Origin: Calditrichales bacterium MX18-03
Lineage (GTDB): Bacteria > Bacillota > Clostridia > Lutisporales > Lutisporaceae
Length of the DNA stretch: 64,000 nt
Reading direction: 5' to 3'
NCBI GenBank assembly: GCA_021083345.1
Contig: JAJGRE010000001.1
Coordinates: 1,364,001-1,428,000 of the forward strand
Position numbers and translations under genes: made by a program. Below, in pieces: positions 39,904-49,466 of this stretch (within the stretch, counting starts at the first letter, position 1; the number at the start of each line of letters is the position of its first letter). The notes beneath the pieces were generated by a model, which saw only the letters and a program-made list of their open reading frames with translations, made no database searches and was not told the origin of the DNA.

Positions 39904-41112
39904 TTACACTTCGATTTCGCCGCTCATCAGTTTGGGCAGCAATCTATCACGTGCTTGTTTACTATTTTCAATTTGCTTTTTTATGACCCGAATTTCTTTT
40001 ATCATTGGATATATATGATCTTGGAACATTGAAAGTATAATTTCATCAGGGAGTATAATATCAAGGTTTCTGAAGGTTGATTTACTAATTTCAAGATATG
40101 TTGCTCCCCCTGCCTTTTTTCTGATTTCATCAACTCGATTTATAAGATTATATAGAAGATACATTTTACTATTCTCATTGTTTGGAATGCAAGAAATAAA
40201 CCCTTGATTAGTACACACTTCTTTTTCACAAAGACCAAAATATCCTACACTTGCTCTACTAGTCATGAGAATAGTATCTGAAGGCAATAGCTTTGCTGAA
40301 CTCCCTTTTAGTCCTGCCTCTGTTATTTTCTTTTCTGTATCCAAAAGAACTATGCAATTATTCTTTGTGATATCCGTTGGAGTAACCCATAGTATTTTTC
40401 CGCCCTCATAAAACGAACGATTTTTAGTAGAAGGTGTTCCCCCTCCAATAGTCTGGCATACTTTCTCAATTGTCGTTTTCTCCCATCCCTCTGGCACACC
40501 ATCCATATTAGAGATATTTTCATGCCCAGGGAAACGCAGATTAACAAACCACTCCTTATAAAGCCGCATGGCTGCTTCCTCTAGCAACTTGATCTGCCTC
40601 TGGTTGTTCTCTATCAAGTCGTCATAAGCGGAAAGTATACCACCTATTCGCCCCTGCACTTCTTTATCTTCAATTACTTGTAACTCCATATTGGAAAATG
40701 CTGACTTTGAAACATTCTCACGTCCAGATGAGGTTCCTGAATCGAGTGACTTTAATTTAGATAAATTATTCTTTAAAAGATAGTATACATATTCATTGTC
40801 AAAGTCTTCATTTGGAATTATTGCATTCATGGCTTGGTTTATAAAGCAATCTCTATGTGCCATCGTCATTTTTTTGCCAATACTACCAATTGTAACAACA
40901 CACGTCGCACCCTTGGGAATCAAGCTCGTTCGATATTTGTTTGTCCCCTTTTCAGAATAACATTCTTCAGGTTCAAAAGTATATTTTGAGTTTTCAGATA
41001 TATCTGTTGGTTTGATAAAAATGGTAGCGTCTCCATATAAGTCTGGCTGATTACGAGGAGGGGTATTGCCTGTGACAATTCTTCCTAGTTGCCCAACTGT
41101 TATCGTTCTCAT
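39904..41112 (-). CDS. hsdS: type I restriction specificity subunit HsdS
   Basis: Determines the bipartite recognition sequence. Two target recognition domains are visible: TRD1 (residues 1-150) and TRD2 (about 205-360), each followed by a helical spacer (IGGILSAYDDLIENNQRQIKLLEEAAMRLYKEWF and the C-terminal IKKQIENSKQARDRLLPKLMSGEI). 402 aa. The ATG overlaps the hsdM stop by four bases, giving coupled translation. No second or inverted hsdS copy is present, so no shuffling is evident. The target sequence cannot be read from the protein. Confidence 0.95.
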   Translation of the reverse strand: MRTITVGQLGRIVTGNTPPRNQPDLYGDATIFIKPTDISENSKYTFEPEECYSEKGTNKYRTSLIPKGATCVVTIGSIGKKMTMAHRDCFINQAMNAIIPNEDFDNEYVYYLLKNNLSKLKSLDSGTSSGRENVSKSAFSNMELQVIEDKEVQGRIGGILSAYDDLIENNQRQIKLLEEAAMRLYKEWFVNLRFPGHENISNMDGVPEGWEKTTIEKVCQTIGGGTPSTKNRSFYEGGKILWVTPTDITKNNCIVLLDTEKKITEAGLKGSSAKLLPSDTILMTSRASVGYFGLCEKEVCTNQGFISCIPNNENSKMYLLYNLINRVDEIRKKAGGATYLEISKSTFRNLDIILPDEIILSMFQDHIYPMIKEIRVIKKQIENSKQARDRLLPKLMSGEIEV

Positions 41113-43094
41113 AATTCTAACCCCTTAAAATTTGCAGTAATGATATCTATGAGTTCATTTGCCTCTGATTGAAGAGTCAACAATTCATTATGGATTTCTG
41201 TCATCCTTTCCGCAAAATTCTCCCCATCGCCATCTACAACAGGAGCGACCCCGACATATGCACCAGGGGTCAACGACCAGTTTTTTTCTTCAATCTCATC
41301 TCGTGTAGCGGCCTTGCACAGGCCTAAGACGTCGATATACTTGCCCACACCAAATTTTTCTGTCAACCAATGGGCTTCCTTGATGATCTGGCGTATCACC
41401 TTTATATTACAGTCTACTGTCTGTTCGCCGATTGTCGCTCCCGTTACTTGATCGATCATTATAGAAAGCTGTTTTTTATATTGTTGCCATGAACTAAATC
41501 CTTGGCCTTCTGCAAAGGTTTTGGCTTCAGCCTTCTCTAGTGAATCCCCGTGTGCAAGCAGATCCTTCTGCTGTTCGTGTAATATTGACGCATATTCTTT
41601 CAAGAGGGATCTGAGTGGATAAAGCTGTTCAAGGGTGTCTACGTGCTCGATATTTTCTGTTATCTTTTGACAAAGTGGTTCCAGCGGTTTGCCAAAAGTG
41701 CCCATCAGCTTTATAGACTTTTCCAAATAAGAACTAAGTTCATGAATTTCATTAATAATAGCAATGCAATAATTCCGGATCAGTTCTTTATACTTCTCGA
41801 TTTCACCACGATAAAGCCACACGATGGCATTAATGTTTTTCATTTGCCATTCACTCCACTCGTTGAGTGTGCGATCGACAACGGTATAATAATTACGTGT
41901 GTCAATGAACAGGACAGTGTCTTTCAAATTATCGTGTTTTCCTTTATCAAAGAACCAGAGGGAGCAGGGCAAAGATTTTGTATAGAAGAAGTTATTGCCA
42001 ACAGAGATCATCACATCGACATGGCCTGTCTTAACCAGCTTTTCACGAATATCGCGTTCCTTATTTCCGCTATCGGTAGTGGAGGCAGCCATAACAAAGC
42101 CAGCCCGTCCTTTTTCGTTTAGGTAAGAATAGAAGTAATTAATCCATAGATAGTTCCCGTTTGAAAATGCCTTGTCCTTGTTTATACCGGGAAGTCCGAG
42201 GGGCAGGCGTCCTGCGTTCTGTGCGTTCTCTGCATTGACAAGGTCAACATTAAATGGAGGATTAGCCATGACATAGTCACATTGCCCCTCCAGATTGTAC
42301 GCGTCGTTATAAAACGTATTAGCACCATCACCTGATTTGATATTGCCGTTTAAACCGTGAACTGCCATGTTCATTAAGCATAGCTTGGCGTTGTAATCAA
42401 CTTTTTCCTGTCCATAAAAGGTCATGGCTGTATTGGCATTTGTTCCTTCGGCGCTGACAAAATCACCAGTCTGAACGAACATACCACCGCTACCACAGGC
42501 AGGATCAAGCAAAACGCCGCGATGTGGCTCGATGATGTTAACTATCATTTGAACCAGCGATTTGGGTGTGAAAAACACACCGTCATCTGAAGCCACAGCG
42601 GGAGCGAACTTACTGAGGAAATACTCATAAATACGGCCAATAATGTCTCCGCCGACCTCATCCAATGTCTTGTTATTGAAAACACGGAGCAGTTCCCTGA
42701 GTAGGTCATTCTTAAAGGCTGTATATGTCTTAGGCAGCACGCCTATAAGCTGTGCGCTCTGTTTCTCGATCAGTTCCATTGCTTCATTTACTGCCTTGCC
42801 CACATCCTCATTGTCAGGAAGGTTTAGAAGATAATCATACCTTGCTTTTTTAGGAAGGAAGAGTGCACTTTTAGTTTTAAAGTCGTTTGCTTCAACAGGC
42901 AGAACCCTGCCACCGCGCATAGGTCTATCTTTAAGGATATTTGCTTCAACCATTTTGAATCGACTATATGCATAGCGAAGAAAAATCAGCCCTAATACGG
43001 GCATACAGTATTCTTGTGAAGTCAGCTTCGAACCCTGACGTAAAAGATCCGCTGATGTCCAAAGTTCATTTTCGAGTTTGCGTATATTAATCAT
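41109..43094 (-). CDS. hsdM: type I restriction-modification methyltransferase HsdM
   Basis: N6-adenine methyltransferase subunit. N-terminal HsdM_N helices (LENELWTSADLLRQGSKL), SAM-binding DPACGSGGMFVQT and catalytic NPPF (MANPPFNV) are intact. The C-terminal 200 residues form an extension with coiled segments (IHEQQKDLLAHGDSLEKAEAKTF). 661 aa, longer than E. coli HsdM (529) but normal for this subfamily. First gene of hsdM-S-R-HD; promoter at 43179-43207. GAGGAG lies nine bases before the ATG. Confidence 0.96.
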   Translation of the reverse strand: MINIRKLENELWTSADLLRQGSKLTSQEYCMPVLGLIFLRYAYSRFKMVEANILKDRPMRGGRVLPVEANDFKTKSALFLPKKARYDYLLNLPDNEDVGKAVNEAMELIEKQSAQLIGVLPKTYTAFKNDLLRELLRVFNNKTLDEVGGDIIGRIYEYFLSKFAPAVASDDGVFFTPKSLVQMIVNIIEPHRGVLLDPACGSGGMFVQTGDFVSAEGTNANTAMTFYGQEKVDYNAKLCLMNMAVHGLNGNIKSGDGANTFYNDAYNLEGQCDYVMANPPFNVDLVNAENAQNAGRLPLGLPGINKDKAFSNGNYLWINYFYSYLNEKGRAGFVMAASTTDSGNKERDIREKLVKTGHVDVMISVGNNFFYTKSLPCSLWFFDKGKHDNLKDTVLFIDTRNYYTVVDRTLNEWSEWQMKNINAIVWLYRGEIEKYKELIRNYCIAIINEIHELSSYLEKSIKLMGTFGKPLEPLCQKITENIEHVDTLEQLYPLRSLLKEYASILHEQQKDLLAHGDSLEKAEAKTFAEGQGFSSWQQYKKQLSIMIDQVTGATIGEQTVDCNIKVIRQIIKEAHWLTEKFGVGKYIDVLGLCKAATRDEIEEKNWSLTPGAYVGVAPVVDGDGENFAERMTEIHNELLTLQSEANELIDIITANFKGLEL

Positions 43095-43178
43095 TTCGAT
43101 ATCTCCTCATCATTTTCGCATTTTCAAAGCATTTTTATCTAGTAGCCATAGAAATTACCTTCATCCCAGTCATTTCCT

Positions 43179-43207
43179 ATTATACATCTATAAATTTCTG
43201 AACACAA
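43179..43207 (-). promoter_or_regulatory. promoter of the hsd operon
   Basis: Minus strand: TTGTGT, 17 bases, TATAAT, about 85 bases before hsdM. Confidence 0.6.
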
Positions 43208-43752
43208 CAAAAACGGAGATACCGCATACCTCTACGCATAGAAAGACAAGGAAAGGCTAACTCAGTAACAAGGTAATCGCTATTCAATCCAAATTGTTTA
43301 TCCCTTTCTATCAAAAAGTAACTATAGCTTCTCACATTGAAGTAAAGTTACATTTTTCTTCAGGATGTAATTTTTTCCTAAGTCTTTCTCTCCTCTCTAC
43401 TTCATGCTGAAAAATAGCCATTCTACGAAAGAATGATTCAAAGAAATAACTTATATTATGTAAGTTTATCTCGTGTAAGTTTTCTTTATCATCGTCACTT
43501 CGTCCTAATGCTCTTTTTTCAGGATTTTATAATTCTAACACTAATAATTAAATTAAAACGGTACATCTAGAAAAACAGCTACGTGAATTTCTCAATTTTA
43601 TGGAGTTTGCTGTGATTTTGGGTCTGAAGAAAACATTCTAGGAACCCCCCTAATTATAGTGCAGTTTGGGTAGCTATACTCTGATTTTTTTGTGAGAATT
43701 ATTTTTCGATCAAAAACATAAATCTATATTCCCCTGAAAGGAGGGGATGAAT
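43208..43752. other. non-coding gap in the island
   Basis: AT-rich, no supported gene on either strand. It separates the hsd operon from the divergent small accessory genes. Possible weak stems (AAAGTAAC with GTTAC at 43313-43350) but no recognised element. Confidence 0.5.
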
Positions 43753-44013
43753 ATGACAATTTTTAGTAATATACCAGCAAAAACATTAAAAATACTCTTT
43801 GAGCAGCTGGTAAATATCCATACCACTTTGGTGCGATTTGAAGACAGTGATAAAAACCTCATCGAAGCTGTAGTTTATAAGAGCACAGTTATTACAGAAG
43901 ATCCATGCAAATTAAATACAATTACATTTACAGATTTAGAAACCCAAATAACTTATACAATTCCAGCGAAAAGCTTAGTTTTTGCATGTGTACTTGACCG
44001 TATCAATGGCTAG
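43753..44013 (+). CDS. small island protein, unknown function
   Basis: An 86-aa product (starts MTIFSNIPAKTLKILFEQL) without recognised domain. ATG at 43753 is chosen because GGAGGGG is nine bases upstream; the ATG at 43747 overlaps that site. The sequence alternates beta-type stretches (NTITFTDLETQITYTIPAK). It begins a run of three closely spaced genes with the HTH and zinc-ribbon proteins, typical accessory cargo of integrative elements. Confidence 0.65.
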   Translation: MTIFSNIPAKTLKILFEQLVNIHTTLVRFEDSDKNLIEAVVYKSTVITEDPCKLNTITFTDLETQITYTIPAKSLVFACVLDRING

Positions 44014-44044
44014 ACATCGCTAAGAAATAGTGGAGGTTGATAAT

Positions 44045-44227
44045 ATGGTTTTGAAGAGCGATCAAACATTCTATAATGCTAAAGATGTTTCTGAAATCTT
44101 GGGGGTATCCGTTACATCGGCATACAGAGTAATTAAGCGTTTGAATGAGGAGCTAGAAGCTAAAGGATACCTTTTTATAAGAGGCAAAATAAGCAAAAAG
44201 TTCTTTGATCAAAAGCTTTATCAATAG
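44045..44227 (+). CDS. excisionase-like helix-turn-helix protein
   Basis: A 60-aa protein with NAKDVSEILGVSVTSAYRVIKRLNEEL, a MerR/HTH_17-like fold, then a basic tail ending KKFFDQKLY. Small HTH proteins of this form sit near integrases in Firmicute elements and act as excisionase or replication accessory factors. GGAGG stands eight bases before the ATG; a GTG at 44030 overlaps the ribosome site and is rejected. Role inferred from size and place. Confidence 0.75.
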   Translation: MVLKSDQTFYNAKDVSEILGVSVTSAYRVIKRLNEELEAKGYLFIRGKISKKFFDQKLYQ

Positions 44228-44245
44228 TTGAAGGAGATTATTATC

Positions 44246-44425
44246 ATGAAAGATTACGAGAACGGCTATGTTAAAGAAATAGAATGCAAGCACTGTGGTG
44301 CAATCCTAACGTACTTTTGCGCAGAATATATCGTAAGGGAAGAGCAGTCGGTCTGCCCAAAGTGCAACAGAGTGATCTATGAATTCGACCAGTACGACTG
44401 GTGCATTTTAATATCTCAGGAGTAA
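44246..44425 (+). CDS. small zinc-ribbon protein
   Basis: A 59-aa protein with two CxxC knuckles (CKHCG and CPKCN) separated by about 23 residues, the pattern of a zinc ribbon. It is acidic otherwise. AAGGAG lies before the ATG at 44246 (a TTG at 44228 is too close to it). Third of three linked island genes; a T-tailed hairpin follows at once. Function unknown. Confidence 0.7.
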   Translation: MKDYENGYVKEIECKHCGAILTYFCAEYIVREEQSVCPKCNRVIYEFDQYDWCILISQE

Positions 44426-44431
44426 TACTAT

Positions 44432-44475
44432 AAAGTGCGCATTAAGAAATAATAATATTTCTCAGCGCGCACTTT
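44432..44475 (+). terminator. terminator after zinc-ribbon gene
   Basis: Arms AAAGTGCGC/GCGCACTTT with an inner GAAATA/TATTTC stem, then TTTAC. Confidence 0.75.
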
Positions 44476-44494
44476 TACAACAAAATTATTTTAA

Positions 44495-44526
44495 ATTTTG
44501 CGTGTGATGCAAAATTATGCTATAAT
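44495..44526 (+). promoter_or_regulatory. promoter and operator of the island XRE gene
   Basis: TTGCGT, 17 bases, TATAAT with extended TGC (44498-44526). The inverted repeat ATTTTGC-N7-GCAAAAT (44495-44515) covers the -35 and is a likely autorepression site. Confidence 0.7.
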
Positions 44527-44551
44527 ATAAATGAAAAAGGGGGTGAATTAA

Positions 44552-45016
44552 ATAGTTACCAACATCCATAAAAATATACGGCATTACCGTAAGCTACATG
44601 GTTTTACTCTAGAGTGTGTTGCTGAGTTAATTGGAGTCAGTAAAACAACCATTCAGCGATATGAATCAGGTAGTATTTCTAACATACCTTTAGAATCAAT
44701 TGAGAGACTAGCAAAACTTTTCAACGTAACTGTAAATGATCTAGTAAACTTCGAAAATAGTGAATTAACAAACTACTCTTTTATCAATTTTTTGGTTGAT
44801 CTAGGCTTTGACTGCATTATCAAACGGCTTGATAGATTTGAAACGAAGCCAATTGAGAATACTGAATCAGAATCTTATCCAAGAGAACAATCAAACAGTT
44901 TCATAATTAAGAATCATAATGGTAAGAAAATCGAACTGACTGATGATGAATTTAATTTGTTAAAATCTTCAATAAAAGATTATGTCGAATTTGAACTCTT
45001 TAAACTCCAAAAATAA
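44552..45016 (+). CDS. XRE-family regulator with ATA in place of the start codon
   Basis: The frame from 44552 reads IVTNIHKNIRHYRKLHGFTLE, CVAELIGVSKTTIQRYESGSI and LAKLFNVTVNDLV, a complete XRE DNA-binding domain, then a variable C-terminal half. About 154 codons. GGGGGTG lies at ideal distance before codon 44552, but that codon is ATA, preceded by an in-frame TAA; the first in-frame ATG is at 44792, beyond the HTH. Either the original ATG has mutated or AUA is used weakly. The presumed job is repression of the integrase side of the island. Confidence 0.7.
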   Translation: MVTNIHKNIRHYRKLHGFTLECVAELIGVSKTTIQRYESGSISNIPLESIERLAKLFNVTVNDLVNFENSELTNYSFINFLVDLGFDCIIKRLDRFETKPIENTESESYPREQSNSFIIKNHNGKKIELTDDEFNLLKSSIKDYVEFELFKLQK

Positions 45017-45178
45017 TAACTGCCCCGTGCTGGTAACACAAAGCAGTTATTTCACTAGATACTATTTCAGACAATATGCCTGATATAATACCATGTGGCA
45101 ATGACATTATATCATTCATGGCATCGAATCTGCAATGGTTCTATTTCTTTGCATATTTAAGAAAGGGTGAATGATATT

Positions 45179-46270
45179 ATGCCAGTTTATAAAAATGAAA
45201 AAGCAGGAACTTGGCTTACCAAATTTAATTATAAAGATTGGCAAGGCAAAACAAAGCAGAAGAAAAAAGAAGGCTTTAAAACTCAAAAGGAAGCAAAGGC
45301 CTATGAAAGAGATTTCTTAAATAAAGCTCATGCAAGTCCAGATATGACTTTTGGGACATTGGTTGGACTATATATGGAAGACTGTAAAGCAAGGTTAAAG
45401 CCAACAACCTATTCCAACAAAGAATATGTGATCAACCTGAAGGTACTTCCATATTTCAAGGATATGCCGATCAACACAATTGAACCAGCAACCATCAGAA
45501 AATGGCAAAATGAATTGCTTTCACATGAAAACGAGTATAGTCAAACATATCTGAAGACGGTCAATAATCAAATTTCAGCCATCTTCAATTATGCAATGAA
45601 ATATTATAAGCTGCCATCCAACCCTGTAAAAATTTGTGGATCAATGGGAAAGAAGAATACTGAATCAATGTTGTTCTGGACAACTGATGAATTCAATAAG
45701 TTCATGCCAATTGTATCGAGCAAGCCACTTTCCAAGGCTGCATTTGAAGTTCTGTTTTGGACTGGCATCAGATCAGGTGAACTATTGGCATTGACATTGA
45801 ATGACTTCGATTTTAGTGCACAAACTGTTTCAATCACCAAGAACTATTCAAGGCATGAAGGTGAAGATCTGATTCTTGATCCAAAGACACCCAAAAGTAA
45901 AAGGATCATAACAATCCCAAAATTCCTATGTGAAACCGTGCAGGACTATGCTTCAAAATTATATGACTATGAACCAAGTGAAAGGTAGTTTCAAGTTACA
46001 AAGTATTACCTGCATCATGAAATGGATCGCGGCTGCAAGAAATCAGATGTGAAGCGAATCAGGATTCATGATCTTCGACATTCCCATGCATCTCTGCTGA
46101 TTGAAATGGGTTTTTCCCCTTTGCTGATCTCTGAAAGGCTCGGGCATGAAAATATTGAAACAACCCTACAAACTTATTCACATTTGTATCGTAACAAACA
46201 TTCTGAAGTTGCAGACAGATTGCAACAGTTGAACAAAACTTACACTACTGAAACCAGTGAAAAACAATAA
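45179..46270 (+). pseudogene. tyrosine integrase with in-frame TAG
   Basis: Phage-type site-specific recombinase. N-terminal arm-binding (KAGTWLTKFNYKDWQGKTKQKKKEGF), core-binding domain, and catalytic residues Arg in GIRSGELLAL, HDLRHSHAS (His, Arg), GHENIETT (His) and Tyr in QTYSHLY are all present. Codon 270 (45986-45988) is TAG; the frame continues unchanged afterwards (FQVTKYYLHHEM). Without readthrough the product lacks the second catalytic Arg and the Tyr. ATG at 45179 chosen over GTG 45167. It lies beside guaA, the inferred integration site. Confidence 0.88.
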
Positions 46271-46273
46271 TAA

Positions 46274-46289
46274 GTACGTTTCTAGTACG
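46274..46289. repeat. GTACG-N6-GTACG repeat, right end of island
   Basis: Just after the integrase and about 65 bases from the guaA end; pairs with 35101-35116. Confidence 0.55.
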
Positions 46290-46305
46290 CAAAATAAAAA
46301 AAGAG

Positions 46306-46338
46306 CCCTGCAAGCCTTGATAATTCAAGGATGCAGGG
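46306..46338 (-). terminator. guaA terminator
   Basis: Stem CCCTGCA/TGCAGGG with inner CCTTG/CAAGG, followed on the minus strand by a T-rich tail (CTCTTTTTTTA). It lies on the island side of the proposed att core, so the element may have supplied it. Confidence 0.8.
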
Positions 46339-46348
46339 TTTCTTGTTA

Positions 46349-47881
46349 CTACTCCCACTCGATTGTTGCCGGAGGCTTTGAGGTGATATCGTAAACCACG
46401 CGGTTAACATGCTCGACTTCGTTGACGATCCTTCTCGATATGATGTCCAGCACATCATAGGGTATCCTTGCCCAATCGGCTGTCATGGCATCCGAGCTGG
46501 TAACGGCACGGATGGCCACCATATGGGAGTAGGTGCGTTCATCTCCCATAACACCTACGGTCGTAACGTTGGGCAATGCGGTGAAATACTGCCAGATGCT
46601 TCTTTCCAGCCCGGCCTTCTTGATCTCTTCACGAAGGATGGCATCCGTTTCCTTTACGATATGCAGCTTATCCTTTGTGATCTCTCCCAGTACCCTGATG
46701 CCCAAGCCCGGTCCGGGGAAAGGCTGCCGCCAGACCAGATCCGCCGGTATGCCCAGCTCCAGGCCCAACAGCCTGACCTCATCCTTAAACAGTGTTTTCA
46801 AAGGCTCAATCAGCTTAAACTGCATATCCTCCGGCAGACCTCCTACATTATGATGGGATTTGATGGTGGCTGCCGTCTTTGTTCCGCTTTCGATTATGTC
46901 AGGATAGATGGTGCCCTGCACCAGAAAATCAATCTGCCCCAGCTTACCGGCTTCTTCTTCAAATAACCGGATAAATTCTTCACCGATGATCTTACGCTTC
47001 CGCTCCGGATCGGAGACGCCTGCCAGCTTACCGAGAAAACGCTCCTCAGCATTGACCCTGATCAGGTTCATGGCAAATTGTTTCTTGAAAATGGTTTCCA
47101 CCTGGTCCCCTTCATCTTTGCGAAGCAGACCATGATCTACAAACACACAGGTCAGCTGGTTTCCTATGGCTTTGTGTACCAGAACCGCCGCAACGGAGGA
47201 ATCAACCCCGCCGCTTAACGCGCAGAGCACCTTCCTGTCTCCAACGATACGTCTGATTTCAGCAATGTGCTCATCCACAAAATTGCCCATCGTCCAGTCC
47301 CCTGTGAGACTGCAAACCTTATAAAGGAAATTTTTCAGGATTTCTTTGCCGTACTGCGTATGCTCAACCTCTGGGTGGAACTGTACGCCGTACAGCATTT
47401 TCTCCCGGTTGCCCATGGCTGCTACCGGGCAAGTCTCTGTGGTACCCAGTATGTCAAAGCCCGCAGGCGGTGTTTCAACAAAAATGGTATGGCTCATCCA
47501 GCAGATGCTGCTGTCTTCTACATCACAGAACAATACTTCATCCTTCAGCCGGACATCTGTTTTGCCGTATTCCCGCTTGTCTGCCCTGGAAACCTTTCCG
47601 CCCAGCATATAAGCCATCAACTGGGCGCCATAGCAGATACCCAGAACGGGCACGCCCAATTCAAATATGCCCGGTTCGCATTTGGGCGCTCCTGCCTCAT
47701 AGACGCTGGCAGGCCCGCCGGTAAATATGATCCCTTTCGGGTTTTTTGCCCGGATCTCTTCAAGAGTGACATCATAGGGGACAACCTCGCAGTAAACATT
47801 GGCTTCCCTGACTCTTCTGGCAATCAGCTGGTTGTATTGCCCTCCGAAATCCAGGATCAATACCATATCCCTGTTTTCCAT
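46349..47881 (-). CDS. guaA: GMP synthase (glutamine-hydrolysing) GuaA
   Basis: Makes GMP from XMP. Class I glutaminase domain with catalytic Cys in GICYGAQL and [11 protein letters not shown]-pyrophosphatase domain with SGGVDSSV; C-terminal dimerisation domain ending [12 protein letters not shown]. 510 aa from the ATG at 47881, chosen because GGAG lies eight bases before it. It follows guaB by 36 bases. The 3' end is the apparent integration site of the neighbouring island yet the coding sequence is complete. Confidence 0.96.
   Translation of the reverse strand: MENRDMVLILDFGGQYNQLIARRVREANVYCEVVPYDVTLEEIRAKNPKGIIFTGGPASVYEAGAPKCEPGIFELGVPVLGICYGAQLMAYMLGGKVSRADKREYGKTDVRLKDEVLFCDVEDSSICWMSHTIFVETPPAGFDILGTTETCPVAAMGNREKMLYGVQFHPEVEHTQYGKEILKNFLYKVCSLTGDWTMGNFVDEHIAEIRRIVGDRKVLCALSGGVDSSVAAVLVHKAIGNQLTCVFVDHGLLRKDEGDQVETIFKKQFAMNLIRVNAEERFLGKLAGVSDPERKRKIIGEEFIRLFEEEAGKLGQIDFLVQGTIYPDIIESGTKTAATIKSHHNVGGLPEDMQFKLIEPLKTLFKDEVRLLGLELGIPADLVWRQPFPGPGLGIRVLGEITKDKLHIVKETDAILREEIKKAGLERSIWQYFTALPNVTTVGVMGDERTYSHMVAIRAVTSSDAMTADWARIPYDVLDIISRRIVNEVEHVNRVVYDITSKPPATIEWE
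46353..46360. other. candidate right att core in guaA end
   Basis: TCCCACTC inside the last codons of guaA, matching 34989-34996. Confidence 0.55.
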
Positions 47882-47917
47882 TTTGCACGCTCCATTCATT
47901 TGTATAGATAGAAGAAA

Positions 47918-49369
<1,452 letters not shown>

Positions 49370-49415
49370 TTACCCTAACACTCCTTATAAAATCTCCGTT
49401 ATTATATTGTTCTAT

Positions 49416-49444
49416 AGTATAGTGAAAGCTGTGTACTTTGTCAA
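49416..49444 (-). promoter_or_regulatory. SigA promoter of guaBA
   Basis: Minus strand: TTGACA, 17 bases, TATACT. The leader to guaB is about 40 bases. Confidence 0.8.
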
Positions 49445-49466
49445 ATAGTTTACTAATAGACAGAAT

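Larger units (their letters stand above)
34989..46360. mobile_element. about 11.4-kb island integrated at guaA 3' end
   Basis: AT-rich block carrying HD hydrolase, hsdRSM, small accessory genes, an XRE regulator and a tyrosine integrase next to guaA. TCCCACTC, part of the guaA stop region (complement ATxGAGTGGGA), occurs at both ends (34989-34996 and 46353-46360); the left copy even encodes IEWE-stop. GTACG-N6-GTACG repeats stand about 105 and 65 bases inside the two ends. The integrase is broken, so the island is probably fixed. The left boundary is inferred; an older boundary may lie at 33194. Confidence 0.65.

Noticed and set aside
39904-41112. Phase-variable hsdS shuffling
   Set aside because: Only one hsdS with no inverted partial copy or adjacent dedicated invertase.
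44531-44551. Six-codon frame MKKGVN before the island XRE gene
   Set aside because: The predicted transcript starts at about 44533, so the ATG would not be in the RNA; a leader peptide is unlikely.
45986-45988. TAG as pyrrolysine codon in the integrase
   Set aside because: No Pyl insertion context or Pyl genes seen; nonsense mutation is simpler.
49370-49415. Purine riboswitch before guaB or purL
   Set aside because: Leaders are too short (about 45 bases at guaB) and no conserved three-way junction core is visible.
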